Assembly (NCBI GenBank): GCA_943329845.2
Contig: CALQFM020000003.1
Location: 38,878-102,877, forward strand
DNA length: 64,000 bases
Source: Candidatus Kuenenia stuttgartensis
GTDB lineage: Bacteria; Pseudomonadota; Alphaproteobacteria; SMXS01
Direction: 5' to 3'
Position 1 is the first letter of the stretch; every line of letters starts with the position of its first letter. Shown one piece after another: positions 9,804-18,314 of the stretch. The notes under the pieces were generated by a model. The model did not search any database. It saw nothing but the letters and a program-made list of their open reading frames with translations, and was not told the DNA's origin. The translations under genes and the position numbers were made by a program.

Positions 9804-10784
9804 CTAACCCCAAAGCGCCGGATCGGGCGGATACATCATGCCGTTCCCGTAGTGGATCGCGTGCTCCCGGTCCTTCGCCAGCAGCCACGCCCCGTCGAGA
9901 TCGGTCCAGGACGCGTCCTGCGCCACCAGCATGGCCGGGGCCATTGCGAGCGACGTCCCCAGCATGCATCCGACCATCAGCTTCAGGCCGCGCGCGCGGG
10001 CGGCGTCCGCCGTTGCCAGCGCCTCGGTCAGGCCGCCGGCCTTGTCGAGCTTGATGTTGACCGCCTGGTACTTGCCGACAAGGTCGTCGAGGCTGTCGCG
10101 GTCGTGCAGGCTTTCGTCGGCGCACAGCGGCACCGGGCTGGAATACCCGCGCAGATCCTCGTCCCTGCCGGCGGGCAGCGGCTGCTCGATCAGGTCGACC
10201 CTTAGCAGGGCGAAACGCGGCGCCAGGTAGTCGAGCTTCTCGATGGTCAGCGCCTCGTTGGCATCGACGATCAGCCGCGCCCCCTGCGCGGCGGCGCTCA
10301 CCGCGCGGATGCGCGTCAGGTCATGCTCGTCGCCGGCCAGCTTGATTTTCAGCAACGGCCGGTCGGCGACCGCCTCGGCCGCGGTCAGCAGGTTCTCCGG
10401 CGTATCGATGCTGAGGGTGAAGGCAGTGACCAGCGGCGCTGGCTGGTTCTTTCCCGCAAGCTTCCAGACCGGTGTGTTCGTGCTTTTCGCTTCCAGATCC
10501 CACAGGGCGCAATCGAGGGCGTTGCGGGCGGCGCCATGGGGCAGCAGTGCCTGCGCCGCCGCGCGGCCGATGCCAGATTCCACGGCGCTGCGCACGGCTT
10601 CGAGTTGCGCCGTCACACTCCCGGCGCTCTCGCCGTAGCGCACGTTGGGGCCGCATTCGCCACGGCCAATCACCCCGTCCTGCTCCAGTTCGACGACGAC
10701 CACGTCGGTCTCCGTCGCGGAGCGGCGCGAGATGCGGAAGACGCCGGCGACCGGCCATCGTTCGGTACGGATTCGGTAGATCAT
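9804..10784 (-). CDS. L-Ala-D/L-Glu (dipeptide) epimerase, enolase superfamily
   Basis: This is a 326-residue enolase-superfamily enzyme with the muconate-lactonising subgroup layout. The first catalytic Lys is in LLKIKLAG (KxK). Metal ligands are in IVDANEAL, LIEQPLPAG and CADESLHD, and the second Lys is in NIKLDKAGG. The short N-terminal domain and the DESLHD/KLDKAGGLTEAL pattern fit dipeptide epimerases of the YcjG type, which recycle murein peptides by epimerising L-Ala-D-Glu. Other dipeptide specificities are possible and cannot be read from sequence. It is monocistronic, convergent with pyrD and divergent from the enoyl-CoA hydratase gene, with about 60 bp between the two starts. Confidence 0.85.
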   Translation of the reverse strand: MIYRIRTERWPVAGVFRISRRSATETDVVVVELEQDGVIGRGECGPNVRYGESAGSVTAQLEAVRSAVESGIGRAAAQALLPHGAARNALDCALWDLEAKSTNTPVWKLAGKNQPAPLVTAFTLSIDTPENLLTAAEAVADRPLLKIKLAGDEHDLTRIRAVSAAAQGARLIVDANEALTIEKLDYLAPRFALLRVDLIEQPLPAGRDEDLRGYSSPVPLCADESLHDRDSLDDLVGKYQAVNIKLDKAGGLTEALATADAARARGLKLMVGCMLGTSLAMAPAMLVAQDASWTDLDGAWLLAKDREHAIHYGNGMMYPPDPALWG

Positions 10785-10845
10785 TGCTGGAAGTTACCGG
10801 GTGGACACGACATGATACGCCCGACCATAAACGGGAGTCCCTTGG

Positions 10846-11661
10846 ATGTCACAAGAAGCCACCGCAACCAAGACCGAACCGGAAGTCCTGCTGGATATCC
10901 GGGACCATATCGCGACCATCACGCTCAACGCGCCGCAGCGGATGAACACCATTTCCGGCCCCATGCTCGACCTGCTGGCCAGGACCCTGGTCGAGGTGGA
11001 CGCCAACTCGGACGTGCGCGTGGTGGTGCTGACCGGCGCCGGCCGCGCGTTCTGCGCCGGCCTCGACCTGGGCGGCGCCAAGCAGGGCTCGACCGGCATG
11101 TCCGGTGCGTCCACGTCCAGCACCATCAGCATCCGCGACACGCCGCCGACCGTGCTGCACAACATGGACACGCCGGTGATCTGCGCCCTCAACGGCGGCG
11201 CGGCCGGCTACGGCATGGACCTGGCCATGGGCTGCGACATCCGCGTCATGGGCGAGGGCGGCAAGCTGGCCGCCGCGTTCACCAAGCGCGGCCTGCTGCC
11301 GGAATCGGGCGGCACCTGGATCCTGCCGCGCCTGCTCGGCTGGGCCAAGGCCGCCGAGCTGGTGTTCACCGGCCGCACCCTGGGCGCCGCCGACTGCCTG
11401 GAGCTGGGCCTGGTCAACAAGGTGGTAGCCGACGCCGAGGTGCAGTCCGCCGCCCGAGCCCTCGCCGAGGAGATCGCCGCCAACGCCCCGCTCGCCGTGC
11501 GCGCCGCCAAGCGGATGATGCGCATGGGCCTGAAGGAGCCGTTCGACGAGCACGTCCACCACGTCTTCCTGCAGCTCCTGCCGCTGCTGAAGACCGAGGA
11601 TTTCGGCGAAGGCATCAAGGCCTTCCTGGAAAAGCGCGCGCCGGTTTTCAAGGGCAAGTAG
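10846..11661 (+). CDS. Enoyl-CoA hydratase/isomerase family protein
   Basis: This 271-residue crotonase-fold enzyme has the oxyanion-hole segments GRAFCAGLDLGG and NGGAAGYGMDLAMGCDIRV. A glutamate at the second catalytic position lies in KRGLLPESGGTWILPRLLG. It would hydrate or isomerise enoyl-CoA thioesters in beta-oxidation or a related catabolic route. The ATG is preceded by ACGGGAG. The gene is alone, with no thiolase or hydroxyacyl-CoA dehydrogenase next to it, so the pathway is unknown. A 100-bp palindromic repeat follows its stop. Confidence 0.9.
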   Translation: MSQEATATKTEPEVLLDIRDHIATITLNAPQRMNTISGPMLDLLARTLVEVDANSDVRVVVLTGAGRAFCAGLDLGGAKQGSTGMSGASTSSTISIRDTPPTVLHNMDTPVICALNGGAAGYGMDLAMGCDIRVMGEGGKLAAAFTKRGLLPESGGTWILPRLLGWAKAAELVFTGRTLGAADCLELGLVNKVVADAEVQSAARALAEEIAANAPLAVRAAKRMMRMGLKEPFDEHVHHVFLQLLPLLKTEDFGEGIKAFLEKRAPVFKGK

Positions 11662-11682
11662 GGGTGGTTTTTGGCTTCGGGC

Positions 11683-11782
11683 AACGTCCCTCACCCTGCC
11701 CTCTCCCAATGGGAGAGGGTTCTCGGTGGAGCGCGCGGTCAGTTCCCTCTCCCACTGGGAGAGGGTTAGGGTGAGGGGCGTT
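11683..11782. repeat. Palindromic intergenic repeat, copy 1
   Basis: The 100-bp element is bounded by an imperfect inverted repeat (AACGTCCCTCACCCT on the left, AGGGTGAGGGGCGTT on the right). It contains two copies of a CCCTCTCCCA/TGGGAGAGGG hairpin. It lies between convergent genes (enoyl-CoA hydratase and an SMP-30 lactonase), so it can act as a bidirectional terminator. The same modules recur rearranged at 39972-40108. Confidence 0.85.
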
Positions 11783-11798
11783 CTTTCCGCCCCTCCAG

Positions 11799-12815
11799 CT
11801 AAACCGTGAACGGCAACCTCAGCCCCGGCCGCGGCCAGTCGATGGCGATCAGCTGCCCCAAACCCGACAGCGTCACATAGGCCGTCTTCATGTCCGGGCC
11901 GCCGAACGCCACGTTGGTGGCGAGGAAATCCGTGTTGATCGGCGTGTGCTCGATGGTCTGGCCGTCGGGCGTGATGCGGGTCAGGCCGCCCTTCACCGGC
12001 GTGGCGATGACGATGCTGCCGTCTTCCTCGATGGCCAGCGAATCCCAGTAAGTGTTGCCGCCGGGGGAGGCCACGGTGCGTCCCTGGAAAAGCCCCGCCG
12101 CCTTCGCCACCTCGCCTTCACCGACGATATCGAAGGCGAGCAGGTGGGCGCTCATGGACTCGGCCGCGTAGACCGTCTTGCCGTCGGGCGAGATGCCGCA
12201 GCCGTTCGGCGTCAGCAGTCCGAACACCGCCTCCTTGACCAGCGATCCGTCGGGCTTGCCGTAGTAGAGGCCGCCGCGGTCCTGGTCGCGCGACCGGCCC
12301 TGGCCCAGATCGGTGAACCAGAAGCCGCCATTGCGGTCGAACATCAGGTCGTTCGGTCCAGTCAGCTTGTGGCCGTTCACGGTATCGTAGAGCCGCGAGA
12401 CCTTGCCGGTCTTCAGGTCGACCCGGTCGATGGAGCCGCCCCTGTAGTTGTTGGCCTGGTGGCCGGGCAGCACTAGGCCGCTGGGCAGGGTGTGGAACTC
12501 GAAGCCGCCATTGTTGGTGACGTAGCAGGCGCCGTCCGGGCCGATGGCCGCGCCATTGGGGCCGCCCGGCACCTCGGCCACCACCTCGACGGTGCCGTCC
12601 GGCCAGCACTTGGCCAGCGCCTGGCCCTGGATCTCGGTGACCAGCACGCTGCCATCATTCATCACCACCGGGCCTTCGGGGAAGCGCAGGCCTTCCGCGA
12701 TCACCCGGTAGTTGACGGCGGGGACGACTGTCGTCGGCGGCGTGTAGACCGGTGTCGCCCTGCAGGCGTCGATCAGGCTTTGCGCGGCAGGCGCGCGTTT
12801 TTCCCGGGTACCCAT
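11799..12815 (-). CDS. SMP-30/gluconolactonase family hydrolase (second of a tandem pair)
   Basis: The product is a six-bladed beta-propeller of about 338 residues. Family motifs are GLRFPEGPVVM (metal-binding Glu), GPDGACYVTNNGG, LTGPNDLMFDRNGGFWFTDLG (metal-binding Asn and nearby Asp) and LTPNGCGISPDGKTVYAAE. Such enzymes hydrolyse sugar lactones or other lactones using a divalent metal. ATG at 12815 with upstream GAGGG is chosen. The frame extends further upstream, but only as a shadow of the paralogous gene. No signal peptide is seen, so it is cytoplasmic. It lies 20 bp after its paralogue, consistent with a two-gene operon from tandem duplication. Confidence 0.87.
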   Translation of the reverse strand: MGTREKRAPAAQSLIDACRATPVYTPPTTVVPAVNYRVIAEGLRFPEGPVVMNDGSVLVTEIQGQALAKCWPDGTVEVVAEVPGGPNGAAIGPDGACYVTNNGGFEFHTLPSGLVLPGHQANNYRGGSIDRVDLKTGKVSRLYDTVNGHKLTGPNDLMFDRNGGFWFTDLGQGRSRDQDRGGLYYGKPDGSLVKEAVFGLLTPNGCGISPDGKTVYAAESMSAHLLAFDIVGEGEVAKAAGLFQGRTVASPGGNTYWDSLAIEEDGSIVIATPVKGGLTRITPDGQTIEHTPINTDFLATNVAFGGPDMKTAYVTLSGLGQLIAIDWPRPGLRLPFTV

Positions 12816-12835
12816 GGTGTTTCCCTCTCTGTGAA

Positions 12836-13846
12836 TCAGGCGGTGTAAGGCAGCTTCAGGCCGGGTCGCGGCCAGTCGATGGCGATCAGCCGGCCGGCGC
12901 CGGTCAGGGTGACGTAGGCGGTCTTCATGTCCGGTCCGCCGAAGGCCACGTTGGTGGTGAGGAAGTCGTCGAGCGGCGTGTGTTCGATGGTCCTGCCGTC
13001 CGGCGTGATCCGCATCAGGCCGCCGCGCTGCGGGCAGGCGATGACGACGCTGCCGTCGGCCTCGATGGCGAGTGAATCCCAGAAGGTGTTGCCGCCGGGC
13101 GCGGCGATCAGGTGGCCGGGCAGGAAGCCGCCCTGCTTGCTGACCGTGCCCTCGCCGGTGATGTCGAAACCGTAGAGCCGGCCGGTCGGGAACTCGGCGA
13201 CGTAGACCCGCTTGCCGTCGGGCGACACCCCGCAGCCATTCGGCCCGATCAGCGGGAACACCGCCTCGGTCACGAACGAGCCGTCGGCCCGGCCGTAGCA
13301 CAGCGAGCCACGGTCGGTATGCCGGCCCACGGTCTTGCCCAAGTCGGTGAACCAGAAGCCGCCGTTGCGGTCGAACATCAGGTCGTTGGGCGCGCTCAGC
13401 CTGTTGCCGCCGGCGCTGTCATAAAGGGTGGTCACCTTGCCGGTCTTCAGGTCGACCCGGTCGATCGATCCGCCGGTGTAGCCGTTCTTCGGCGAGGCGG
13501 GCATCGTCAGGCCCATGGGCGTCCTGACCCATTCGAAGCCGCCATTGTTGGCGACGTAGCAGGCGCCGTCCGGTCCGATGGCGGCGCCGTTCGGTCCGCC
13601 GGGGACTTCGGCCACCACTTCCACCGTGCCGTCCATGTAGCAGCGGCTGAGCGTCTGGCGCTCCATCTCGACCAGGATGACGCTGCCGTCGTCCATGACC
13701 ACCGGACCTTCGGGAAACCGCAGGCCTTCGGTGATGACGCGGATGTTGACGGGCGGCACCGTACGCACCGCCGGGGTGTCGACGGGGGTGGCGCCGACCT
13801 GGGCGATGGTGGACGCAGGCAGCGGCGTAGGCTTCGACCGGCTCAT
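12836..13846 (-). CDS. SMP-30/gluconolactonase family hydrolase (first of a tandem pair)
   Basis: This 336-residue beta-propeller is paralogous to the next gene downstream over its whole length. Shared motifs are GLRFPEGPVVMDDGSV, GPDGACYVANNGG, APNDLMFDRNGGFWFTDLG and GCGVSPDGKRVYVAEF. The conserved Glu, Asn and Asp that bind the catalytic metal in this family are present. The predicted activity is lactone hydrolysis; the substrate could be a sugar lactone or a catabolic lactone from ring cleavage. GGGGAACC precedes the ATG. It is probably the first gene of a bicistronic unit. No dehydrogenase producing a sugar lactone lies alongside. Confidence 0.87.
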   Translation of the reverse strand: MSRSKPTPLPASTIAQVGATPVDTPAVRTVPPVNIRVITEGLRFPEGPVVMDDGSVILVEMERQTLSRCYMDGTVEVVAEVPGGPNGAAIGPDGACYVANNGGFEWVRTPMGLTMPASPKNGYTGGSIDRVDLKTGKVTTLYDSAGGNRLSAPNDLMFDRNGGFWFTDLGKTVGRHTDRGSLCYGRADGSFVTEAVFPLIGPNGCGVSPDGKRVYVAEFPTGRLYGFDITGEGTVSKQGGFLPGHLIAAPGGNTFWDSLAIEADGSVVIACPQRGGLMRITPDGRTIEHTPLDDFLTTNVAFGGPDMKTAYVTLTGAGRLIAIDWPRPGLKLPYTA

Positions 13847-14083
13847 GACGGTTCCCCGTTTGCTTTCCCGGGGGGGAGCCTAGCAGAACGGAACGGGCGT
13901 TTCAGCAACCGTGACGAATTTCAGATCAACCTGGATGCCGGCGAATCCTCCTCGATGGAGCATGATCATTCCAACGCGCACGCGCACGCAGCAGACGTGG
14001 TCTGGCGCGCGGGTCACGGCTAGCCACCAGCGCTGGAGCGGCTTAATGATTGTTCCAAACCGATTTCTGGAAAGAGTTTCGGC

Positions 14084-14512
14084 ATGTTCGTGGGACAACT
14101 CGCTCTTGTGCTGGCCGCTGCTTTCGCGGGAGCCGCGTTCTATATCAACATCGCTGAACAACCCGCGCGATTGAGCCTCGATGACAGGAGCCTGTTGAAG
14201 GAATGGAAGCCGAGCTACGCTGCCGGCTTCGCCATGCAAGGCAGCCTCGCGGTCCTGTCGGGGGTGCTTGGGCTGGTCGAGGCCTGGATGACTCAGGATT
14301 GGTCCTGGGTCGTGGGAGCGGTGCTCATTGTCGCCAACTGGCCCTATACCGTTCTTCGCATGATGCCGACGAACAACAAGCTGAAGGCGATTGCCGAGAC
14401 TGAAGCCGGACCAACGTCGCGTTCCATGATCGAGGCGTGGGGACGGCTCCATGCGGTCCGCACCTCACTCGGCATCACCGCCACGCTCGCCTACCTTTGG
14501 GCGCTGAACTGA
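14084..14512 (+). CDS. DUF1772 family membrane protein
   Basis: This is a small integral membrane protein of 142 residues with about four hydrophobic segments: near residues 1-22, 45-65, 72-90 and 122-140. The FIG-like opening [16 protein letters not shown] and the conserved Asn-rich loop ([11 protein letters not shown]) are typical of DUF1772, a family that includes fungal anthrone oxygenase-like proteins. The bacterial members have no agreed function. The ATG is preceded by GGAAAGAG. It stands alone, divergent from the SMP-30 pair, after 237 bp of DNA in which I see no other gene. Confidence 0.8.
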   Translation: MFVGQLALVLAAAFAGAAFYINIAEQPARLSLDDRSLLKEWKPSYAAGFAMQGSLAVLSGVLGLVEAWMTQDWSWVVGAVLIVANWPYTVLRMMPTNNKLKAIAETEAGPTSRSMIEAWGRLHAVRTSLGITATLAYLWALN

Positions 14513-14640
14513 ACGCTCCGTTTTCCCAAGCGTCGCCTTGGCATGCGCAATCGCCCGCGCAGGGCCGAACGCGGGAACAGAGCTGAATCAGAACCCGGCT
14601 CTGGGCAGCGGGACATCCGACGGAGCTTTTCAGCAGACCG

Positions 14641-15408
14641 CTAGAGCCCGCCGGCAACGGTGATTATCTCGCCGGTCACCCAGGCTGCGGCGGGCGAGGC
14701 CAGGAAGACCGCTGCGCCGCAGATGTCCTGTTCCTTGCCCATGCGCTTCATCGGGATCTTGATCATGTCGACGAGGCCCGGAAGCTGCTCCTCGGTCAGC
14801 TTGAGCGCCTCCATGAACACCTCGGTCGGGATCGGGCCGGGCGAGATGGCGTTGACCCTGATCTTCGGCGCCAGCTCGGTCGCCAGCGTCTTGGTCAGGC
14901 TGTTCACGCCGGCCTTTGCCGCGCCGTAGGGACCGTTCATCGGCGCCGGCTTGGCCGCGGCGATGGACGAGATGTTGATGATCGCGCTGCCTTCCGGCAT
15001 GCGCTTGGCCGCCGCGACGCTGCCAGCCCAGACCGCCTTGAGGTTCAGGCCCAGCTGGTAGTCCCACTGGTATTCCGGCAGGTCCATGAAGGTGCGCATG
15101 GTGCGGTCGTCGGCGCCGCCGGCGTTGTTGACCCAGATGGTCAATTTGCCGAGTTGCTTCACGGTTTCCTCGGCCAGATTGTCGATGGCCGCCATGTCCA
15201 TCATGTCGGTGGTGATCGCCGCCGACCTGCGGCCAAGCGCCCTGATCTCGTCGGCCACCGCCTCGATCTCGGCCGTGCGCCGCGCCGCCACCGCCACGTC
15301 GGCGCCCGCCTCGGCCAGCGCCAGCGCGATCGCGCGGCCGATGCCGCGGCCCGCGCCGGTTACCACCGCCACCTGGCTGTCCAGGCGGAACTGATCCATG
15401 ATGCTCAT
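14641..15408 (-). CDS. Short-chain dehydrogenase/reductase (SDR)
   Basis: This classical SDR of 255 residues would use NAD(P)H to oxidise or reduce a hydroxyl or keto group. The cofactor motif TGAGRGIG is at residues 16-23, NNAGG is present, and the catalytic Ser-Tyr-Lys appears in ISSIAAAKPAPMNGPYGAAK. The C-terminus GEIITVAGGL is typical. ATG at 15408 is chosen for its GGGGAGAA Shine-Dalgarno; the frame extends a little further upstream without support. It is similar along its length to the SDR at 26546, including the PYGA(A/S)K(A/S)(G/A)VNSL segment, so the two are probably paralogues. The substrate is unknown. It is divergent from the AT-rich orphan gene. Confidence 0.88.
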   Translation of the reverse strand: MSIMDQFRLDSQVAVVTGAGRGIGRAIALALAEAGADVAVAARRTAEIEAVADEIRALGRRSAAITTDMMDMAAIDNLAEETVKQLGKLTIWVNNAGGADDRTMRTFMDLPEYQWDYQLGLNLKAVWAGSVAAAKRMPEGSAIINISSIAAAKPAPMNGPYGAAKAGVNSLTKTLATELAPKIRVNAISPGPIPTEVFMEALKLTEEQLPGLVDMIKIPMKRMGKEQDICGAAVFLASPAAAWVTGEIITVAGGL

Positions 15409-15580
15409 CGAATTCTCCCCGTTGTCAAAGCAGGTCCGTTCATGGCCGATAAGGTGTGCCATGTCCAGATGCCAAAAGCGCGTGTGACTTTAAATCTCGA
15501 ATTCAGCAAAATGTTTGGATTGCAGTTAGCCTTGTCTATCCTTGCGACGAATGCGTTCGCTGAACTTGATGAGAGTTTCT

Positions 15581-16327
15581 ATGGTCGTAAAAGTAGCAAT
15601 CGTTCAGTTCGAAAAGTCAGATTTTGAGAGTATGCCGCCTGTTGAGCGGGATTTCCTCATCATGTGTGGTCATATTTCCAACGAAATATTAATATTAGGT
15701 AAAACCATTATGGCATCTCAAAATTTTCCAACTGAGAAGATTGCTCTTAGGATAGCTTTGGCCCAATCAGTATTTTTTGCACGCTTGCTTGCTGGAAAGC
15801 TTTATGAAGCGTGGGGTGCTCTAGATGCGCGATATTTTTCCACTCAGCTCTCTAAAAAATATGATGGCGTAATGGAGAAAGACGCTGAGATAGCTCTAGA
15901 AGGGTTGAGAAAGTATTTCGGAAAATCCACGAATGCAATTAAATTGATAAGAAATTCATACTCGTCTCACTATACAAAGGAGGATCTTCAGAGAGGTCTG
16001 GATGCGATATCCGAACCTGATGAGCTGTCTATGTATCTGTCGCAATGCAACGTTAACAGTTTTTATTACATGTCAGATATCATACTAAATCGCGTGATGT
16101 TCGATAAATTTTATAGAAGCGATTTATCCACTGCTTTTAATAAAATGTACAAGGAAATAGTACAGGTGCAAGGCTGGATGATAGAATTTATGTCTCATGC
16201 TATAATGACAGTATCGGAAAAATACATCGATATATCCGAGGGCCGAGTCATGAAAGGCGAAAATAATTATTCGTCGTGTCCGAAGCCGGATGATCTTCGG
16301 ATGCCAATTTTTATTGATATTTCCTAG
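15581..16327 (+). CDS. AT-rich orphan protein with a HEPN-type RN-x4-H motif
   Basis: This 248-residue protein is encoded by DNA strikingly richer in A+T than all its neighbours, with codons such as ATA, TTA and AAA, which points to recent transfer. It appears mostly helical. The segment LIRNSYSSHYT contains R-N-x4-H, the catalytic signature of HEPN RNases. The preceding helix pattern (RDFLIMCGHISNEILILGK, then AQSVFFARLLAGKLYEAW) resembles HEPN proteins of the AbiU2 type as I remember them. ATG 15581 with GAGAG upstream is preferred over 15542. No antitoxin nucleotidyltransferase lies beside it. A role in RNA cleavage or phage defence is an inference. Confidence 0.6.
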   Translation: MVVKVAIVQFEKSDFESMPPVERDFLIMCGHISNEILILGKTIMASQNFPTEKIALRIALAQSVFFARLLAGKLYEAWGALDARYFSTQLSKKYDGVMEKDAEIALEGLRKYFGKSTNAIKLIRNSYSSHYTKEDLQRGLDAISEPDELSMYLSQCNVNSFYYMSDIILNRVMFDKFYRSDLSTAFNKMYKEIVQVQGWMIEFMSHAIMTVSEKYIDISEGRVMKGENNYSSCPKPDDLRMPIFIDIS

Positions 16328-16362
16328 GTTTGCTTGCCTTTAACCGTGGCTAGAAATCTGTT

Positions 16363-16395
16363 GCCAACTCGATACCGGTTCCGTACCGAGTTGGC
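16363..16395. terminator. Inverted repeat between convergent genes
   Basis: GCCAACTCG (16363-16371) and CGAGTTGGC (16387-16395) form a nine-base-pair stem with a 15-base loop. It lies between the convergent stops of the AT-rich orphan gene and the P450 gene. There is no T-tract on either strand, so it is at best a weak or Rho-assisted terminator. Confidence 0.4.
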
Positions 16396-16426
16396 GCAGT
16401 CGCTGCTTAACCGTGAATGAAGGAGT

Positions 16427-17686
16427 CTACTTCTTCGGCGTGAACTCGATATGCAGTTCCTTCAGCGCGCGCAGCGCGAAGGTCGGCCCATGCTTGAAGT
16501 CGTTCTTGCCCTCGGCGAACTGGATATGGTCGAACTTGTCGACCATGGCCTTGAAGCCCCAGTAAAGCTCGCGGCGGGCCAGCGGCGCGCCCAGGCAGTG
16601 GTGGACGCCCGAGCCGAACGCCATGTGGCTGCCGGCGTTCTTGCGGTCCAGGTCCAGCTTCTCCGGATTGTCGAAATGCCGTTCGTCCCGGTTGGCCGAG
16701 GCGTAGCGGGTGTTGATCATGGCGCCCTTGGGGATGTGCACGCCGTGGATCTCGATGTCCCTGGCGGCGACCCGGAACAGGCTCTGCACCGGGCTTTCGA
16801 GCCGCAGCACCTCCTCGACGAAGGTGCGCAGGTCCTTCTCGACGCCCTGCTTCAGGCGCGCCCACACATCCGGGTTCTGGATCGCCAGCATCATGCCGGC
16901 CGACAGCGCGTTGGTGGAGGTCTCCGAGCCGCCGACGAAGGTGTCGGCCATCATCTCGGCATGCAGCTCGTTGTCATTGAGGGTGCGGCCCCATTCGGGG
17001 ATCACGGTGTTGACCAGATCGGACAGCAGCGTGTCGTTGGGCTCCTTGCGCAGCTTCTCGAAGATCGGCTGGAAATAGTGCTGGGCCTCGATCTCCATTT
17101 CGACCGACCAGCGTTCCTCTTCCTCGCTCAGCATCATGCCGAGGCGCTGCACCCAGGCGTCGGTCCAGGCCTTGATCCGCCAGATGTCCTCTTCCTTGGC
17201 GCCCATCTGCTTGCCGATGATGATCAGCGGCAGCGGCACGGCGAACTGGTGGACCCACTCGCAGTGGCCGTCCTTGATGAAGGCGTCGATCAGCTTGTAG
17301 GCGGTTTGCTCGACCGCCGGATCGACTTCCTTGATCTTGCCGGCGCGGAAGGCGTTGTCGAACATGGCGCGCATCTGCTTGTGGTTCGGGTCGTCGCGGC
17401 CGGCCAGGGTCGGCTCGGGCACCCAGCCCTTCTCCTCGTAGAGCTTGCGCATGCGCTGGGTGCGCTCGGGGACGAGGGTCGCCTTGGGGCGCTGGTTGCT
17501 GAAGCTCTCGGTGTCGAGCAGCACCTTGCGCAGGTCGTCATAGCGGGTGATGAAATAGAAACCGGTCACGCCATCCTTCCACACCGGCGCTTCGTCGCGC
17601 AGGGTACGATAGGCGTCATATGGGCATTCCTGCAGGTCCGGTTCGAAGAAGTTGAACTCGGGCGTCTTGGCGGCGGTGGTGCTCAT
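16427..17686 (-). CDS. Cytochrome P450 (first of three in the window)
   Basis: This 419-residue soluble bacterial P450 has all the expected landmarks. The I-helix oxygen-activation motif is VGGSETST, the K-helix ExxR is EEVLR, and the heme loop FGSGVHHCLG has the iron-ligating Cys at about residue 364. It would hydroxylate a small hydrophobic substrate in the cytoplasm with electrons from a ferredoxin and reductase, neither of which is adjacent. Its N-terminal CPYDAYRTLRDEAPVWK and C-terminal FAEGKNDFKH closely resemble the P450 at 28413. The start is divergent from marR, with 157 bp between, so the MarR protein may control both directions. Confidence 0.93.
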   Translation of the reverse strand: MSTTAAKTPEFNFFEPDLQECPYDAYRTLRDEAPVWKDGVTGFYFITRYDDLRKVLLDTESFSNQRPKATLVPERTQRMRKLYEEKGWVPEPTLAGRDDPNHKQMRAMFDNAFRAGKIKEVDPAVEQTAYKLIDAFIKDGHCEWVHQFAVPLPLIIIGKQMGAKEEDIWRIKAWTDAWVQRLGMMLSEEEERWSVEMEIEAQHYFQPIFEKLRKEPNDTLLSDLVNTVIPEWGRTLNDNELHAEMMADTFVGGSETSTNALSAGMMLAIQNPDVWARLKQGVEKDLRTFVEEVLRLESPVQSLFRVAARDIEIHGVHIPKGAMINTRYASANRDERHFDNPEKLDLDRKNAGSHMAFGSGVHHCLGAPLARRELYWGFKAMVDKFDHIQFAEGKNDFKHGPTFALRALKELHIEFTPKK

Positions 17687-17796
17687 CGGTGCTCCCCAAA
17701 GTCATCTGCGCTTGTTTGTACAACCGCCAGGGCGCGGCGGTAAAGCGCCCTGAAGGATGAAGCGCGAATTCAGCGTTCATGATCGCTGCGTTATGC

Positions 17797-17819
17797 ATTA
17801 ATATACGTAGTATACTAAT
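17797..17819. promoter_or_regulatory. Near-perfect palindrome upstream of marR (probable MarR operator)
   Basis: A 23-bp dyad has arms ATTAATATAC and GTATACTAAT around a GTA centre, with nine of ten arm positions complementary. It sits 24 bp before the marR ATG in the AT-rich part of the P450-marR intergenic region. MarR-family dimers usually bind palindromes of this size overlapping their own promoters, so autoregulation is the natural reading. The P450 on the other side may share the control. Confidence 0.6.
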
Positions 17820-17843
17820 TACGCAGGCTATATTTAACGTCGT

Positions 17844-18314
17844 ATGGCAAATGAGGATCTCGACCGCACCTTCGGGTTTCTGGTGCACGACATCGGCAGG
17901 CTCATGCGGCGCGAGTTCGAGCGCCGCGTGCGCGACACGGGCTTTACCCGCAACCAGTGGCGCGTGCTCGCCCATCTCCGCCGGGTCGACGGCATCAACC
18001 AGAGCCAGCTCGCCGACCGCATGGACGTGGAGCCGATCGCGCTGGTGCGGCTGCTCGACAAGCTCGAGGCGGCGGGTTACGTGCAGCGCCGGCAGGATCC
18101 GCAGGACCGCCGCGCCTACCTCCTCTACCTCACCGAAGAGGCCGGACCGCTGATCGAGCGGCTCGAGGCCATTTCGGTCGAGTTGCGCCAGGTGATGCTC
18201 GGCGATCTGAGCGCCGCCGAGCGCGACACCCTCATCGACATGCTGATGCGGATCAAATCCAAGATGACCAACAAGACGACCAAGAAACTTATGGAGGTCG
18301 CGGCCCATGAATAA
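17844..18314 (+). CDS. MarR-family transcriptional regulator
   Basis: This 156-residue winged-helix regulator has the recognition-helix region QSQLADRMDVEPIALVRLLDKLEAAGYVQRRQDPQDRRAYLLYLT, with the DxR..R wing typical of MarR proteins. The N- and C-terminal helices for dimerisation are present. It is the first gene of a marR-emrA-emrB operon, overlapping the HlyD gene by eight bases, and therefore probably represses the efflux pump until a ligand binds. No Shine-Dalgarno is visible before the ATG, so translation may be weak or start near the 5' end. A strong palindrome lies 24 bp upstream. Confidence 0.9.
   Translation: MANEDLDRTFGFLVHDIGRLMRREFERRVRDTGFTRNQWRVLAHLRRVDGINQSQLADRMDVEPIALVRLLDKLEAAGYVQRRQDPQDRRAYLLYLTEEAGPLIERLEAISVELRQVMLGDLSAAERDTLIDMLMRIKSKMTNKTTKKLMEVAAHE

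Noticed and set aside
13880..14452. Minus-strand open frame opposite the DUF1772 gene
   Set aside because: No family similarity, while the plus-strand frame has membrane segments and a good Shine-Dalgarno.
15154..15627. Plus-strand frame ending in a signal-peptide-like stretch before the HEPN-motif gene
   Set aside because: The apparent signal sequence arises from AT-rich promoter DNA, the rest is antisense to the SDR, and the frame stops shortly after.
16340..16415. Direct repeat TTAACCGTG (16340-16348 and 16407-16415) as a possible target-site duplication
   Set aside because: Both copies lie on the same side of the AT-rich gene, so they do not bracket an insertion.
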